Assembly (NCBI GenBank): GCA_039105265.1
Contig: JAPFFF010000036.1
Span: 310,001-374,000 of the forward strand
DNA: 64,000 bases
Reading direction: 5' to 3'
From: Tritrichomonas musculus
Lineage: Eukaryota; Parabasalia; Tritrichomonadida; Tritrichomonadidae
Position 1 is the stretch's first letter. The number at the start of each line of letters is the position of its first letter. Below are positions 56,186 through 64,000 of the stretch, piece by piece. The position numbers and the translations under genes were made by a program. The notes under the pieces are model-generated. The model did not search any database, had not been told where the DNA came from, and worked only from the letters and a program-made list of their open reading frames with translations.

Positions 56186-56783
56186 TTTGTATTGTCACTT
56201 TTCTTGGAAGGTCATCATCTTTTCCTGCAGCAAAGAATTTTTCCAATGGAATATAACAACCACAAACATTTGGAGACATCATACAGACATCTTCCCAAAG
56301 AGAATGAGAATGTGGATTAGCTTTTTTGGCATCTTTTCCTCGAATACAGTTATATGCAAAAGACTCTCTGACCATTTCATTTTGATGATAATTATCGACT
56401 AACCTTCCATCGACCCAGAAAAATGCTTCAGAAATTATTTCGACAGCATCTTTAAATCCAACAAAGATATATTGTAAATGCCTATGTGCTGCGTCATAAT
56501 ATAAATGGTCTGGACCATCTAATTCGAGATTTAATTTTAAGGTAATTTCAATAAAGCCTTTCTCAATTTGAGACATAGTATGAGCTGAATGAGTCATTCG
56601 AATTTTCGTTTTTGTGTTTAATCTAACTGGTTCATCTTTATCATGGCAGTTTTCTTGAACGATAGAAAAGGTGTTATCTCCGCTGTTTCTTTGAATCAAA
56701 TTCCTCAATTTATCATTGAAAAAGTTTAAAACATCTCCTTCATCGTTTCCACGATTCTGATATTGCACGTTTGCGTAGGTCAT
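56175..56783 (-). CDS. Probable major capsid protein copy A, N-terminal third
   Basis: A 202-residue frame (NEGDVLNFFND...YIFVGFKDAVEIISEAFFWVDGRLVDNYHQNEMVRESFAYN...CMMSPNVCGCYIPLEKFF) with a stop overlapping the next frame's start by 11 bp. In Mavericks the major capsid protein has two jelly rolls and about 600 residues; the two copy A frames together give about 640. Confidence 0.6.
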   Translation of the reverse strand: MTYANVQYQNRGNDEGDVLNFFNDKLRNLIQRNSGDNTFSIVQENCHDKDEPVRLNTKTKIRMTHSAHTMSQIEKGFIEITLKLNLELDGPDHLYYDAAHRHLQYIFVGFKDAVEIISEAFFWVDGRLVDNYHQNEMVRESFAYNCIRGKDAKKANPHSHSLWEDVCMMSPNVCGCYIPLEKFFAAGKDDDLPRKVTIQNDE

Positions 56784-56863
56784 TTTATTTCTCAGTAAAT
56801 AAAAAAATAAAACCCAGAATTTTTTTTTATCATCTATGAATACATTTTTTTACGTCCAGTAAA

Positions 56864-57175
56864 ATGGCTTTTGGATCTTTCGGAAAGAAAATCAAAGAGG
56901 GATGGAATAAAGTTAAGCAATGGGGTAAAAATACTATAGAGAAAGTAGGAAATGTTGTTAGAAAAGTCGGTTCGACAGCAGGAAATATTGCTGGACAAGT
57001 CGGAGATAACCTTGGGAGAGTCGGAGAATTTGTAGGAGGTTTTGCTCCAGAATTAGGTCAGACAATAGGAGATATAGGAGGTACTATCGGCAAAATTGGA
57101 GGTATAGCTTCTGATGTAGCAAGAAGAATCCCTACGTCAAATGACGGGCCTAATATAACAAAATTTAAGGTTTAA
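56864..57175 (+). CDS. MAFG-family protein with amphipathic helices, possible membrane-lytic virion protein
   Basis: The 103-residue product begins MAFGSFGKKIKEGWNKVKQW and continues with Gly/Val/Ile-rich amphipathic repeats (GNIAGQVGDNLGRVGEFVGG, IGDIGGTIGKIGGIASDV). The start matches the 31570 product and the two mini-proteins at 29316 and 29470. The basic amphipathic N-terminal helix near the capsid gene resembles adenovirus protein VI, which disrupts endosomal membranes. This function is inference. The gene starts 80 bp from the divergently transcribed capsid copy A. Confidence 0.65.
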   Translation: MAFGSFGKKIKEGWNKVKQWGKNTIEKVGNVVRKVGSTAGNIAGQVGDNLGRVGEFVGGFAPELGQTIGDIGGTIGKIGGIASDVARRIPTSNDGPNITKFKV

Positions 57176-57183
57176 ACCCTGAT

Positions 57184-57318
57184 TTAAGAATACATTTTCA
57201 TCCATATTTCATCATCTAATGGAGGTTCTTTTGGAGGGACAATTTTCATTATACGAATTCCTAAGTTAAAGAATTCGATAATTACTAAGCATCCTAACAA
57301 AATATTTGTTATAATCAT
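57184..57318 (-). CDS. Small single-pass membrane protein (44 residues)
   Basis: From ATG 57318 the product has a hydrophobic helix (IITNILLGCLVIIEFF) followed by a short soluble tail (VPPKEPPLDDEIWMKMY). It fills the gap between two plus-strand genes and its stop is 9 bp from the 57175 stop. Small membrane proteins are common in virion-coding regions; family not recognised. Confidence 0.45.
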   Translation of the reverse strand: MIITNILLGCLVIIEFFNLGIRIMKIVPPKEPPLDDEIWMKMYS

Positions 57319-57354
57319 CTTTAAATCGCGATAATTATTTTTATTTTTTTTTAA

Positions 57355-57867
57355 ATGAATGTGAATATTATTGAGCCAATTAAAAATTTTATAAAAGAGT
57401 TTAATACTATAGACGAATTCAACGCCTTTTATTCACTACATAAGGACGAAATGGATGCCTTAACAACACACAAATTAAATAAAATGTATTCTGTAAAAGG
57501 GTATAGAATCACTAAAATAAAAGGAGTTTTGATGCTAAAAAGATGGGATACTTCAAAGAATGACGAAGAAGAGAAAATCAAGGAAGAGATAACAAATGCT
57601 TCGACCCGAGCTAAAGAAGTCGATGAATATGTCCGAAATGATTTAAGTAAAAAGATTGAAAATCTCAGTGTTTATAGTCAGCAAATCGAGAACATATATG
57701 ACGAAATTAAAAAATTAAAAATAGAAAATTCTTCATATAAATTCCAGTATGAAAAAATGAAAAAAGATTTAGACAACTCAATAGATGAAATAAAAAATGA
57801 TTTCCGAAAAATAAAAAGTACAGTCAACGATATCATCGACTATCTAAATGGAAATAAAAAACAATAA
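57355..57867 (+). CDS. Coiled-coil element protein
   Basis: The 170-residue product has a short globular N-terminus (NVNIIEPIKNFIKEFNTIDEFNAFYSLHKDEMDAL...GYRITKIKGVLMLKRWD) and about 100 residues of heptad-like coil (IENLSVYSQQIENIYDEIKKLKIENS). Not recognised; oligomeric structural role possible. Confidence 0.55.
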   Translation: MNVNIIEPIKNFIKEFNTIDEFNAFYSLHKDEMDALTTHKLNKMYSVKGYRITKIKGVLMLKRWDTSKNDEEEKIKEEITNASTRAKEVDEYVRNDLSKKIENLSVYSQQIENIYDEIKKLKIENSSYKFQYEKMKKDLDNSIDEIKNDFRKIKSTVNDIIDYLNGNKKQ

Positions 57868-57897
57868 AAATTTTAAGAAAAATTGAAGTATTTTTAT

Positions 57898-58323
57898 TTA
57901 CTTATCTTCTTTTGGTTTTTCTTTTTTTGTATCATCATTCTTTTGGTCCTTGATAGGCAAGAAGTCTTGAATAACTTCATTTAGGTAGTCTGACTCTATG
58001 TCAAAGTCGTCAAATGTATCAATATCGTCTGTTTCGAGCGTAGGACCCATTCTTTGGTTGTTGTTGTTGTTGGATTCTTCATTCTTGAAGTAAAGCTGCC
58101 AGACATCACGCCAGATAAACTTTTCTTCCTGGTCTTTGTTTATGCTTTTGTCCTTCAGAGTCTCTTCTAGGCGAGCATAATTGTGCCTGGGAACAATTTC
58201 GATGAACTTTCTTACTATATCTTTCTTGAATCCGAAATAGTGATTCTCCCCAGCATATTGAAAGAAGAATTCTTTCTTATTATCAAAAAGCCAGCTTTTG
58301 AAGGTCTTTCCATTCTTATGCAT
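57898..58323 (-). CDS. Element protein with acidic C-terminal tail
   Basis: A 141-residue product. The first 85 residues are globular and aromatic/basic (FKSWLFDNKKEFFFQYAGENHYFGFKKDIVRKFI), followed by an Asn run and an acidic then Lys-rich tail. The globular part has a helix-strand character suited to nucleic-acid or protein binding, but I recognise no family. Confidence 0.55.
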   Translation of the reverse strand: MHKNGKTFKSWLFDNKKEFFFQYAGENHYFGFKKDIVRKFIEIVPRHNYARLEETLKDKSINKDQEEKFIWRDVWQLYFKNEESNNNNNQRMGPTLETDDIDTFDDFDIESDYLNEVIQDFLPIKDQKNDDTKKEKPKEDK

Positions 58324-58472
58324 AGTATTTTAGTGATGTGAATGTCCGACCACTTCACCTCCTAAAATTTTTGCTCAGAAATTCCCAACACCCTCAGAAA
58401 AAAATTGAATGAGTCGGCCAATCGTAAACCTTTGAAAAAAAAACTTTAGATAAAATTTTTGAATCCAAAATC

Positions 58473-58845
58473 TTTTTTGATTTATCTTGGTCAAATCCCA
58501 AAAATGGGATCGAAAATGGGATCGAAATCCCAAAAATGGGATTACCTCAAAAAGACCCTATTTTAGCTGTTTTTTGACCTAAAAAGTGGTCAAATTAGCC
58601 TCTTTTTCTAAAAACCCCTACCCAAATATTATCCCATTTTTAATCCCATTTTTAAAAAAAGATATATATAATATAATATTGTGTTTTCTTAAAATAAATT
58701 ATGAGAACTCTTCTATAGTTCGTATATAATATGTTAGAAATTTTTGGGAGGGCCAAAAATGGGATCAAAAATGGGATCGAAAAAATGAGATTTGCCCTAT
58801 TTCCCCATACTAAATTTCCTGGGGCAAAATGACAATCCCAAAAAT
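58473..58845 (-). repeat. Right copy of the 373-bp inverted repeat
   Basis: Reverse complement of 40877-41249 with only a few substitutions (for example CCCAGG versus CCCAGT). It lies immediately downstream (11 bp) of the ATPase stop codon. Confidence 0.85.
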
Positions 58846-58856
58846 AGATTTTAGTC

Positions 58857-59783
58857 TTATTTTCTTATGAAAGTATCTCCTCCGTCTGTGCATTGTACAA
58901 TCAACATAGGATGGTCATCTGGGTTTGTATTCTTTATTTTATTAACTTCATTGTATTTCTCAAAAAATTCATCCCAGTCTAAATTTGAGGCCGACTGACC
59001 ATATATAAATCGAATTTGCTGTTTATTGAACCCTGGGAATAAATATAAGGTTGTTATCTCATTTTTGATATGCGGCTTTATACCTTTCCATCCTTGGATT
59101 AACAAGAAAAAAGAGACATTATTATGACGACATCTTCTGAGTAATTGACTAAAAAATGACTCTTCTGAGGAGAATAATTTTGAGTTGCTGATATCGTCGA
59201 ATAGGAAAATTGTATGCAAAAATTTCTTTTCAAAATTTTCAACATGAAGGACTTCGAATAAATCTTCTTTTTGTTCTTCTGGAATTTCATTTTTTGTTCT
59301 TTCTCTACGAATTCTATAATACATACTTTTTGCTGTCAAAATTTCGTCTATACAATCTTCAGCATCCTCTTCAGCTACTAAAACAATAGGCATTTCTATC
59401 ATATTTTTCAAAGTTTGCCAGCTTTTATCATTTTCTTCACCGTCCTTTGTTATATAAACTAAGAGATGATGAGTCCCCATATAGCCTATTTTAATAATTT
59501 CTTCTAGCGCCGTTACGGTTTTACCAAGGCTTTGTTTACCGACTATAACATTAACAGAATTATATTTTGTAATAATATCTTTATGTATTGGAGCTATCAA
59601 AGCATCTTTATTATCTATCTGTTTTGCTTTTAATTTTGCCTGAATTTTTTTACGTATATCATTATTAAAACCTTTCTCTTCTTCACCTACTCTCCTTAAT
59701 TTTTCGCCTAATGTAAGTTGTTTTGAGCTATTTGGTTCGGTATCAGAGTCAGAATCGGAATAATAATCATAATCACTAGACAT
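58857..59783 (-). CDS. A32-like genome packaging ATPase
   Basis: I place the start at ATG 59783 (MSSDYDYYSDSD); an in-frame extension to 59918 is Lys-rich and starts at a non-ATG codon. The 308-residue protein has Walker A VIVGKQSLGKTVTALEEI (about residue 80) and Walker B TIFLFDDISNS (about 193), with the A32/FtsK-HerA-like spacing used by DNA packaging motors of Mavericks and related viruses. The segment ISNSKLFSSEESFFSQLLRRCRHNNVSFFLLIQ is typical of that family's sensor region. It would pump the genome into the capsid. Confidence 0.85.
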   Translation of the reverse strand: MSSDYDYYSDSDSDTEPNSSKQLTLGEKLRRVGEEEKGFNNDIRKKIQAKLKAKQIDNKDALIAPIHKDIITKYNSVNVIVGKQSLGKTVTALEEIIKIGYMGTHHLLVYITKDGEENDKSWQTLKNMIEMPIVLVAEEDAEDCIDEILTAKSMYYRIRRERTKNEIPEEQKEDLFEVLHVENFEKKFLHTIFLFDDISNSKLFSSEESFFSQLLRRCRHNNVSFFLLIQGWKGIKPHIKNEITTLYLFPGFNKQQIRFIYGQSASNLDWDEFFEKYNEVNKIKNTNPDDHPMLIVQCTDGGDTFIRK

Positions 59784-59823
59784 TTTTTTTTCTTTAATGC
59801 AAAAAAATAATTCAATATTGTTT

Positions 59824-60438
59824 TTATTCTTCCTCTTTATCATCATTTTCCTTAGCTTTAGGCTTCTCTTTATCATCATCATCTGACTTGAATCCCTTAG
59901 CTGCTTCACGTATAGCATAGGCTAAAATTTTAGTAATATCTTCTCGGAAATGTTCTTGGTCATCCAACTCTCCGGCCTTACTTTCATCAATAATATTGTC
60001 AACAATAATTTGATATTCAAGTTGGATATTCTTTTTGTTTCGTAATTTGGTCTGTTCTTCTTCTGAATTACAGTTATATTTCTTATATAATTGTTTCAAA
60101 ACCATTTCTTCCCAGACTATAGGATATGCTTTATTAAGTAATCTCATCTTATCTACAGGGATTAAATCGGCAAAATCTGTTTCTGCTAAAGCTTGTTCAG
60201 TAGACTTTGAAAGAACATATTTTTTGAATTTATTGAGGGCGGATAATTTCCTACCGCCTTTTTCTTTCGATAATTCTTTGACCATTTTCTTTAATTCTGC
60301 AACTTCACCACCTACTTTATCTTGCGAAACTTCTATGTATTCGACGGGTTCTGAGACCGTTCTTGACGGGACACGACGAGGTCTGGGCGGTAAACTAGCT
60401 TGGTCTTGTGTTTTTCTCCTTAAGCTTCGAGTAGTCAT
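59824..60438 (-). CDS. Element protein with basic start and helical core
   Basis: A 204-residue product. It begins with an Arg/Pro-rich segment (TTRSLRRKTQDQASLPPRPRR), continues with a short coiled coil and a helical domain (NKFKKYVLSKSTEQALAETDFADLIPVDKMRLLNKAYPIVWEEMV), and ends acidic/Lys-rich. Lying next to the ATPase it may be a packaging or core protein; not recognised. Confidence 0.55.
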   Translation of the reverse strand: MTTRSLRRKTQDQASLPPRPRRVPSRTVSEPVEYIEVSQDKVGGEVAELKKMVKELSKEKGGRKLSALNKFKKYVLSKSTEQALAETDFADLIPVDKMRLLNKAYPIVWEEMVLKQLYKKYNCNSEEEQTKLRNKKNIQLEYQIIVDNIIDESKAGELDDQEHFREDITKILAYAIREAAKGFKSDDDDKEKPKAKENDDKEEE

Positions 60439-60515
60439 TTTCTTATTTGCATTGAAAGAAAAAAGTTCAAAATAATTTTTCTTTTTGAGATATCTTCACT
60501 TTTTTATTATGCATT

Positions 60516-60581
60516 TTAACGTCGACGACGTGTAGTAGTAGTACGGCGACGAGAGGTTGTTGTTCTTCTTCTTGCTGGCAT
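60516..60581 (-). CDS. Arg/Thr-rich 21-residue peptide, possible DNA-condensing core peptide
   Basis: From ATG 60581 the product is MPARRRTTTSRR followed by more Thr and Arg triplets and a stop at 60516-60518. Eleven of 21 residues are Arg. The codons CGT, CGC and CGA are unusually GC-rich for this element, which argues against a chance frame. Adenoviruses encode a similarly small Arg-rich core peptide (mu/pX), and protamine-like peptides condense DNA; this is analogy, not homology. Confidence 0.55.
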   Translation of the reverse strand: MPARRRTTTSRRRTTTTRRRR

Positions 60582-60619
60582 TTTACTTGGAGGAAAAAAA
60601 ATTTTTTTTATCTTTCCAT

Positions 60620-63600
60620 TTAGACCTTCATGAGAGCTGCTAATTGTGGATTTTCTAAAATACTTATTGGAATATTATTTGTTTGAATAGGAGGTTGATA
60701 AGCAGGTCGAGAAACAGGCATAGCTCTTCCTTGTTGTCTTTGAATTCTTAAAGGAGCATTTTTCATTTTATTTCTTTGTCGTATTTCCATTAATTTTCTA
60801 TCTACTTCTTGTTTTGAAGTATTTCGATTTGGAGTAAAAGTTTCTCTTCTAATTATTTGTCTTCTTGGAGGTGGAGCTCTAGGCATTTGATAATCATCAT
60901 CTAAAGAAGGTCCTGCCAGAAATACTTTTGACTCTACAGGTCGAACAACAGGCATTTGAGGAATAACTTCCGGCATTCTCACAGCATATAACGGAGCATC
61001 TTTACGGGCTCTAGTAGGTAATTCTACTATTCCAGAACTTGTTCGAATCTTCGTTTTTTGGTCTATTGGAATAGGCAATAAATTCCCTGTCTGAGGCATT
61101 TTGGGAGTTTTTATTGTGGTTAAAGTAGGTTCTTGATATTCTTCTAATTTATCTGTTATTGAAGCAATTTTTTCAATCGGATTATTATCTTTAACTAACA
61201 TTACAGGAGAAGTTATTGGCTTAATAACTGGTAAATCTTCATCATTATCATCATCATCTTCTGGCCATTTTTCTTCTGGTTCTTCTGCTTTGACAGTAAA
61301 TAATGAGGATGGTCCAGGAGAAGGTTTTGGTGATGTTGCAGGATAAGAATCTTTCTTTAATCTTTGAGCTCTTTGTTTATCTAATATCCATCTCCTTAGA
61401 GATACAGGAGGGGCAAATTTATTCGAAGGAACAAGGGGTTTTGTAAAATCATTAACTTTAGGTTTGAGAGGATTATCATCGTCATCAGAGCCAGAATCAA
61501 ATTTAGATTTTAATGAAAATAATGAATCTGAAGCAGGTTTAGGGGTATCTCTATTAAATCCTGTCAATCTTAGAGGGGCATTAGCTCTTGTTAAATCTCC
61601 TATACCACTTTTATTGACTTCCATTCCTGGTCTTGAAAATGTTGTAGGGTTTGTTGTTGAATTTGTTGATGGAGTTAAAGGATTTGTTTGTCTTTGAGCA
61701 TTTAAAGCAGAAAATCGTAAAGGCTGACCGACAGTTCCTCCAAATGAAGACCCTGAATTAAATCCTCCTCCTACCGAATTACTTTTTTGATTATCTTTTT
61801 CCCTTTGCTTTTCTTCTAAATCTCTTTTTTCATCATCAAGAGCTTGTTTAGCATTTTCAAATTCCATATTTTTATATTTATCGATAGTGATTTCCGACAT
61901 CCCTAATTTCCTTCTCATTCTATTTATATCATTAATTTTAGGGTTTAAAACATTCTTTTGTTTCTTATCTTCAGCATCTTTTTCTTGGAATTTCTTGAGT
62001 AATTCTTGAAATTGAACATATTGTTGCTGTAAATTTTGCTCTAAGACATCGACATTATTATTTGTTGATTTAACTAATTCATATTCAAATTTTTTCTCAT
62101 CAAGGTTTAATGTCGTAGGTATTTCATATTTCATAGTCTTCATTTCTTTAATCATTTTTCGAATCGGCTTACAAAATTTTTCGATTCTCAAGAATCTTTC
62201 AGCATCATCAACATTTGGATAAATTTTTGTTACTTCATCTAATTTTGTTATTGCTTCTCCTGAAATTTCATTATATTCTTTGAAATGTGGGTCTAAAAAT
62301 AGGTCGCGAGATTCAATAACTTTTTTCTTTAATTCTGGCAATATTTCATCTATCTTTTCAACGGTAAAATTCTTTTTTCCTGATAAGCCAAATTCTGTAA
62401 TTATTTTCTCTGTTGTTAGTCCTGGCTCACTTCTCTTGTTTGCGATATAATTATAGTCTTGTAAGAGAGGCAAAACTCTAACATTAAAATAAGCTGTTGT
62501 CCAATTTCCTTCTTCAGAACATAATTCGCTTAAGTTATTTTGGTCATATTTTTTACCAAATTTTTCGTTAAATTCTTTGATATTATCCAAAGTCTTCATA
62601 ATAATTTCTATATCTTTTTGGCTTGACGCATACTCTTGAAGTTTTTCTTTCGTAATATTATTAGCCATGATGGCTTTTTCTTTTGTTTCTTTGTCTAATT
62701 TGTCTTCAAATTTTTCGACCCACTCACGCCATCTTTGAATGGTTTCTGTATGTTTTGGGTCTGCAAGAAAAGCGTCATAATCTTTAATGAGTTCTGGCTC
62801 TTTTCTTTTTGATTTTCGGAATTTCATCTTCACAACATTATAATCTAAATATTGTCTGAGCGCTGCTAAATCAAAATTCCATCTCTTCAAAAGAGTATTC
62901 ATGGAATAATTTTTGCCTGATAATTCATTAAAATCTAACCTTAATTCTTCACATAACAAAAAAGCTCTTGCTTCAAAGGCATTTCCTTTTGCACTTTTCA
63001 AACCATCTACAGTACCATATTTTTCAACATCTAGATTATCTTTTGTTCTTTTTTCCATTTCCTCAAGTTCTTTTTTGATAGTAGACCAATCATATTTGAC
63101 AACCTCAGATAAATATTTTTTCAAATCTTTTCCTGAATATTCTTTGAAAGTATAGTTATTTATATCATCTATTTCTGGCATTTTATCTGTATCATTAATT
63201 TGGTCATACTTTTCTTTAAGCTCTAATATTTCGAGATGTAAATTTAAATCTTCTGGCTTATCATATTTTCTTAATAACGTTTCTTGAGTTTCATAATCTA
63301 AATTCAAATTTTTCATTTTATTTTTGATATCGTCTTGTGAAGATGCCCTTTCATTAGATTTTGCTTTTGTAATATCTCTAAGCATTTCATCGATAAGCGG
63401 GTCTAATTTTGTAGAGAAGATGATTTCTTTTGTCTTTTGATTCTTAGGGAATAATGAATTTCGATAAAAGATTAAGAGTTCTGCTATTGCTTTCTTAGCT
63501 TTTGGATATTTATTCTTGTTATCTTTATATTGACCTAATTCTCTAAGACAATCATAAAAATTATATTCTGTTCCATGTTGCTGATTCCAATAAGCTAAAG

Positions 63601-64000
63601 CATCTTGAATATCGTCCTCAGTACTTAAATCTTCCATTTCGGTTGTTTCATTTTCTAGATAATCTCGAAGCTTATTTAATTCTTGATATATTTTTTCACC
63701 ATAATCAGAACTTTTCAATATTTTATTTTTAATATCGTCTCTTGTATATTTGTCTTCTCTATAGAATTTATTCAATTGTTCAATGATAATATAACATTTT
63801 AAGCCATATCTTGCCCTTGACGGGTCATTCTGAAATTCATCTCGAACCCATATCAAATCTCGAGGAGGTTCTCCTGAAAAATATTTATTAAATTTCTCTA
63901 AATCATCTTTTAGGTCATCATTGTTATTTATATTATTGACTTTTCCTTCTTCATAATCTATAACGCTTTTTAATTTCTCTAAGCCTTCTAAGGTGTCTGG
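60620..64000 (-). CDS. Very large coiled-coil/disordered element protein (5' partial)
   Basis: The frame is open from the right edge of the window to the stop at 60620, giving more than 1,125 residues. A start at 63856 would be a TTG codon; 48 upstream codons are also open, so the true start lies beyond the window. The N-terminal 700 residues are helical and charged (repeated coil segments), followed by a Ser/Gly/Asn-rich linker and a Pro/Arg-rich C-terminal part with recurrent short motifs ending in PLRFSALNAQR, APLRLTGFNRD and APLRIQRQQGR. A scaffold or tegument-like virion protein is possible; not recognised. Confidence 0.7.
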   Translation of the reverse strand, partial: PDTLEGLEKLKSVIDYEEGKVNNINNNDDLKDDLEKFNKYFSGEPPRDLIWVRDEFQNDPSRARYGLKCYIIIEQLNKFYREDKYTRDDIKNKILKSSDYGEKIYQELNKLRDYLENETTEMEDLSTEDDIQDALAYWNQQHGTEYNFYDCLRELGQYKDNKNKYPKAKKAIAELLIFYRNSLFPKNQKTKEIIFSTKLDPLIDEMLRDITKAKSNERASSQDDIKNKMKNLNLDYETQETLLRKYDKPEDLNLHLEILELKEKYDQINDTDKMPEIDDINNYTFKEYSGKDLKKYLSEVVKYDWSTIKKELEEMEKRTKDNLDVEKYGTVDGLKSAKGNAFEARAFLLCEELRLDFNELSGKNYSMNTLLKRWNFDLAALRQYLDYNVVKMKFRKSKRKEPELIKDYDAFLADPKHTETIQRWREWVEKFEDKLDKETKEKAIMANNITKEKLQEYASSQKDIEIIMKTLDNIKEFNEKFGKKYDQNNLSELCSEEGNWTTAYFNVRVLPLLQDYNYIANKRSEPGLTTEKIITEFGLSGKKNFTVEKIDEILPELKKKVIESRDLFLDPHFKEYNEISGEAITKLDEVTKIYPNVDDAERFLRIEKFCKPIRKMIKEMKTMKYEIPTTLNLDEKKFEYELVKSTNNNVDVLEQNLQQQYVQFQELLKKFQEKDAEDKKQKNVLNPKINDINRMRRKLGMSEITIDKYKNMEFENAKQALDDEKRDLEEKQREKDNQKSNSVGGGFNSGSSFGGTVGQPLRFSALNAQRQTNPLTPSTNSTTNPTTFSRPGMEVNKSGIGDLTRANAPLRLTGFNRDTPKPASDSLFSLKSKFDSGSDDDDNPLKPKVNDFTKPLVPSNKFAPPVSLRRWILDKQRAQRLKKDSYPATSPKPSPGPSSLFTVKAEEPEEKWPEDDDDNDEDLPVIKPITSPVMLVKDNNPIEKIASITDKLEEYQEPTLTTIKTPKMPQTGNLLPIPIDQKTKIRTSSGIVELPTRARKDAPLYAVRMPEVIPQMPVVRPVESKVFLAGPSLDDDYQMPRAPPPRRQIIRRETFTPNRNTSKQEVDRKLMEIRQRNKMKNAPLRIQRQQGRAMPVSRPAYQPPIQTNNIPISILENPQLAALMKV

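Larger units (their letters stand above)
24614..64000. mobile_element. Large Maverick/Polinton-like virus-like element (right end outside window)
   Basis: From about 24,620 gene density rises sharply, genes lie on both strands, and the set includes an integrase, Ulp1-type protease, primase-SF3 helicase, A32-like ATPase, probable capsid proteins and fibre proteins. This combination is diagnostic of Maverick/Polinton-type elements and related viruses. At over 39 kb it is about twice the usual 15-20 kb. No PolB gene is visible in the window. The left border is placed between the BspA stop (24613) and the hairpin at 24644, based on the change in gene style; no terminal repeat partner can be seen because the right end is missing. 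Confidence 0.8.

Noticed and set aside
40877-58845. The 18-kb segment between the inverted repeats as an independent Maverick with these repeats as its termini
   Set aside because: Size would fit, but the integrase, protease, primase-helicase and ATPase lie outside it, each only once, and the bases flanking the two repeats show no matching target duplication.

Overview
The window looks like nuclear DNA of a parabasalid protist (Trichomonas, Tritrichomonas or a relative). It is very AT-rich and carries the gene types those genomes amplify: BspA-like leucine-rich-repeat proteins, DUF3447/ankyrin proteins, TKL-like kinases with ankyrin tails, and a large Maverick/Polinton-type virus-like element. 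No database was searched, so family names rest on motifs I can read.

Positions 1 to about 24,620 are host-like. From left to right they hold an ankyrin-plus-BspA gene (minus), a GC-rich fragment resembling an RCC1-type protein, and two tail-to-tail kinase-ankyrin genes. In those two genes each of 22 ankyrin repeats is separated from the next by an intron-like spacer, with a period of about 196 bp. After them come gene relics, a superfamily 2 helicase gene, an 804-bp inverted-repeat element, a caspase-fold protein lacking the catalytic His, a class I phosphatidylinositol transfer protein, a tRNA gene with an odd anticodon loop, and a BspA-like gene.

From about 24,620 to the right edge (more than 39 kb, right end not reached) lies one compact virus-like element with closely packed genes on both strands. 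Recognisable genes are a protein with two Ulp1-type cysteine protease domains, a retroviral-type integrase, a primase/superfamily 3 helicase (split by a frameshift), an A32-like packaging ATPase, and two copies of a probable major capsid protein (both split into several frames). There are also phage-like fibre proteins with shaft repeats, a four-member family of small proteins starting MAFGxF, a tiny Arg/Thr-rich peptide, and several coiled-coil or disordered proteins. No PolB gene is visible. A 17.2-kb block with the fibre and capsid genes is enclosed by 373-bp nearly identical inverted repeats.

The element's genes fit one plan: integration (integrase), replication (primase/helicase), capsid maturation (protease), packaging (ATPase), capsid and fibre building, plus DNA-condensing or membrane-active small proteins. 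Several key genes carry frame disruptions, so this copy is either decaying or contains assembly indels. The strongest undescribed signals are the spacer-per-repeat ankyrin arrays and the very large element with its inverted-repeat-bounded structural block.
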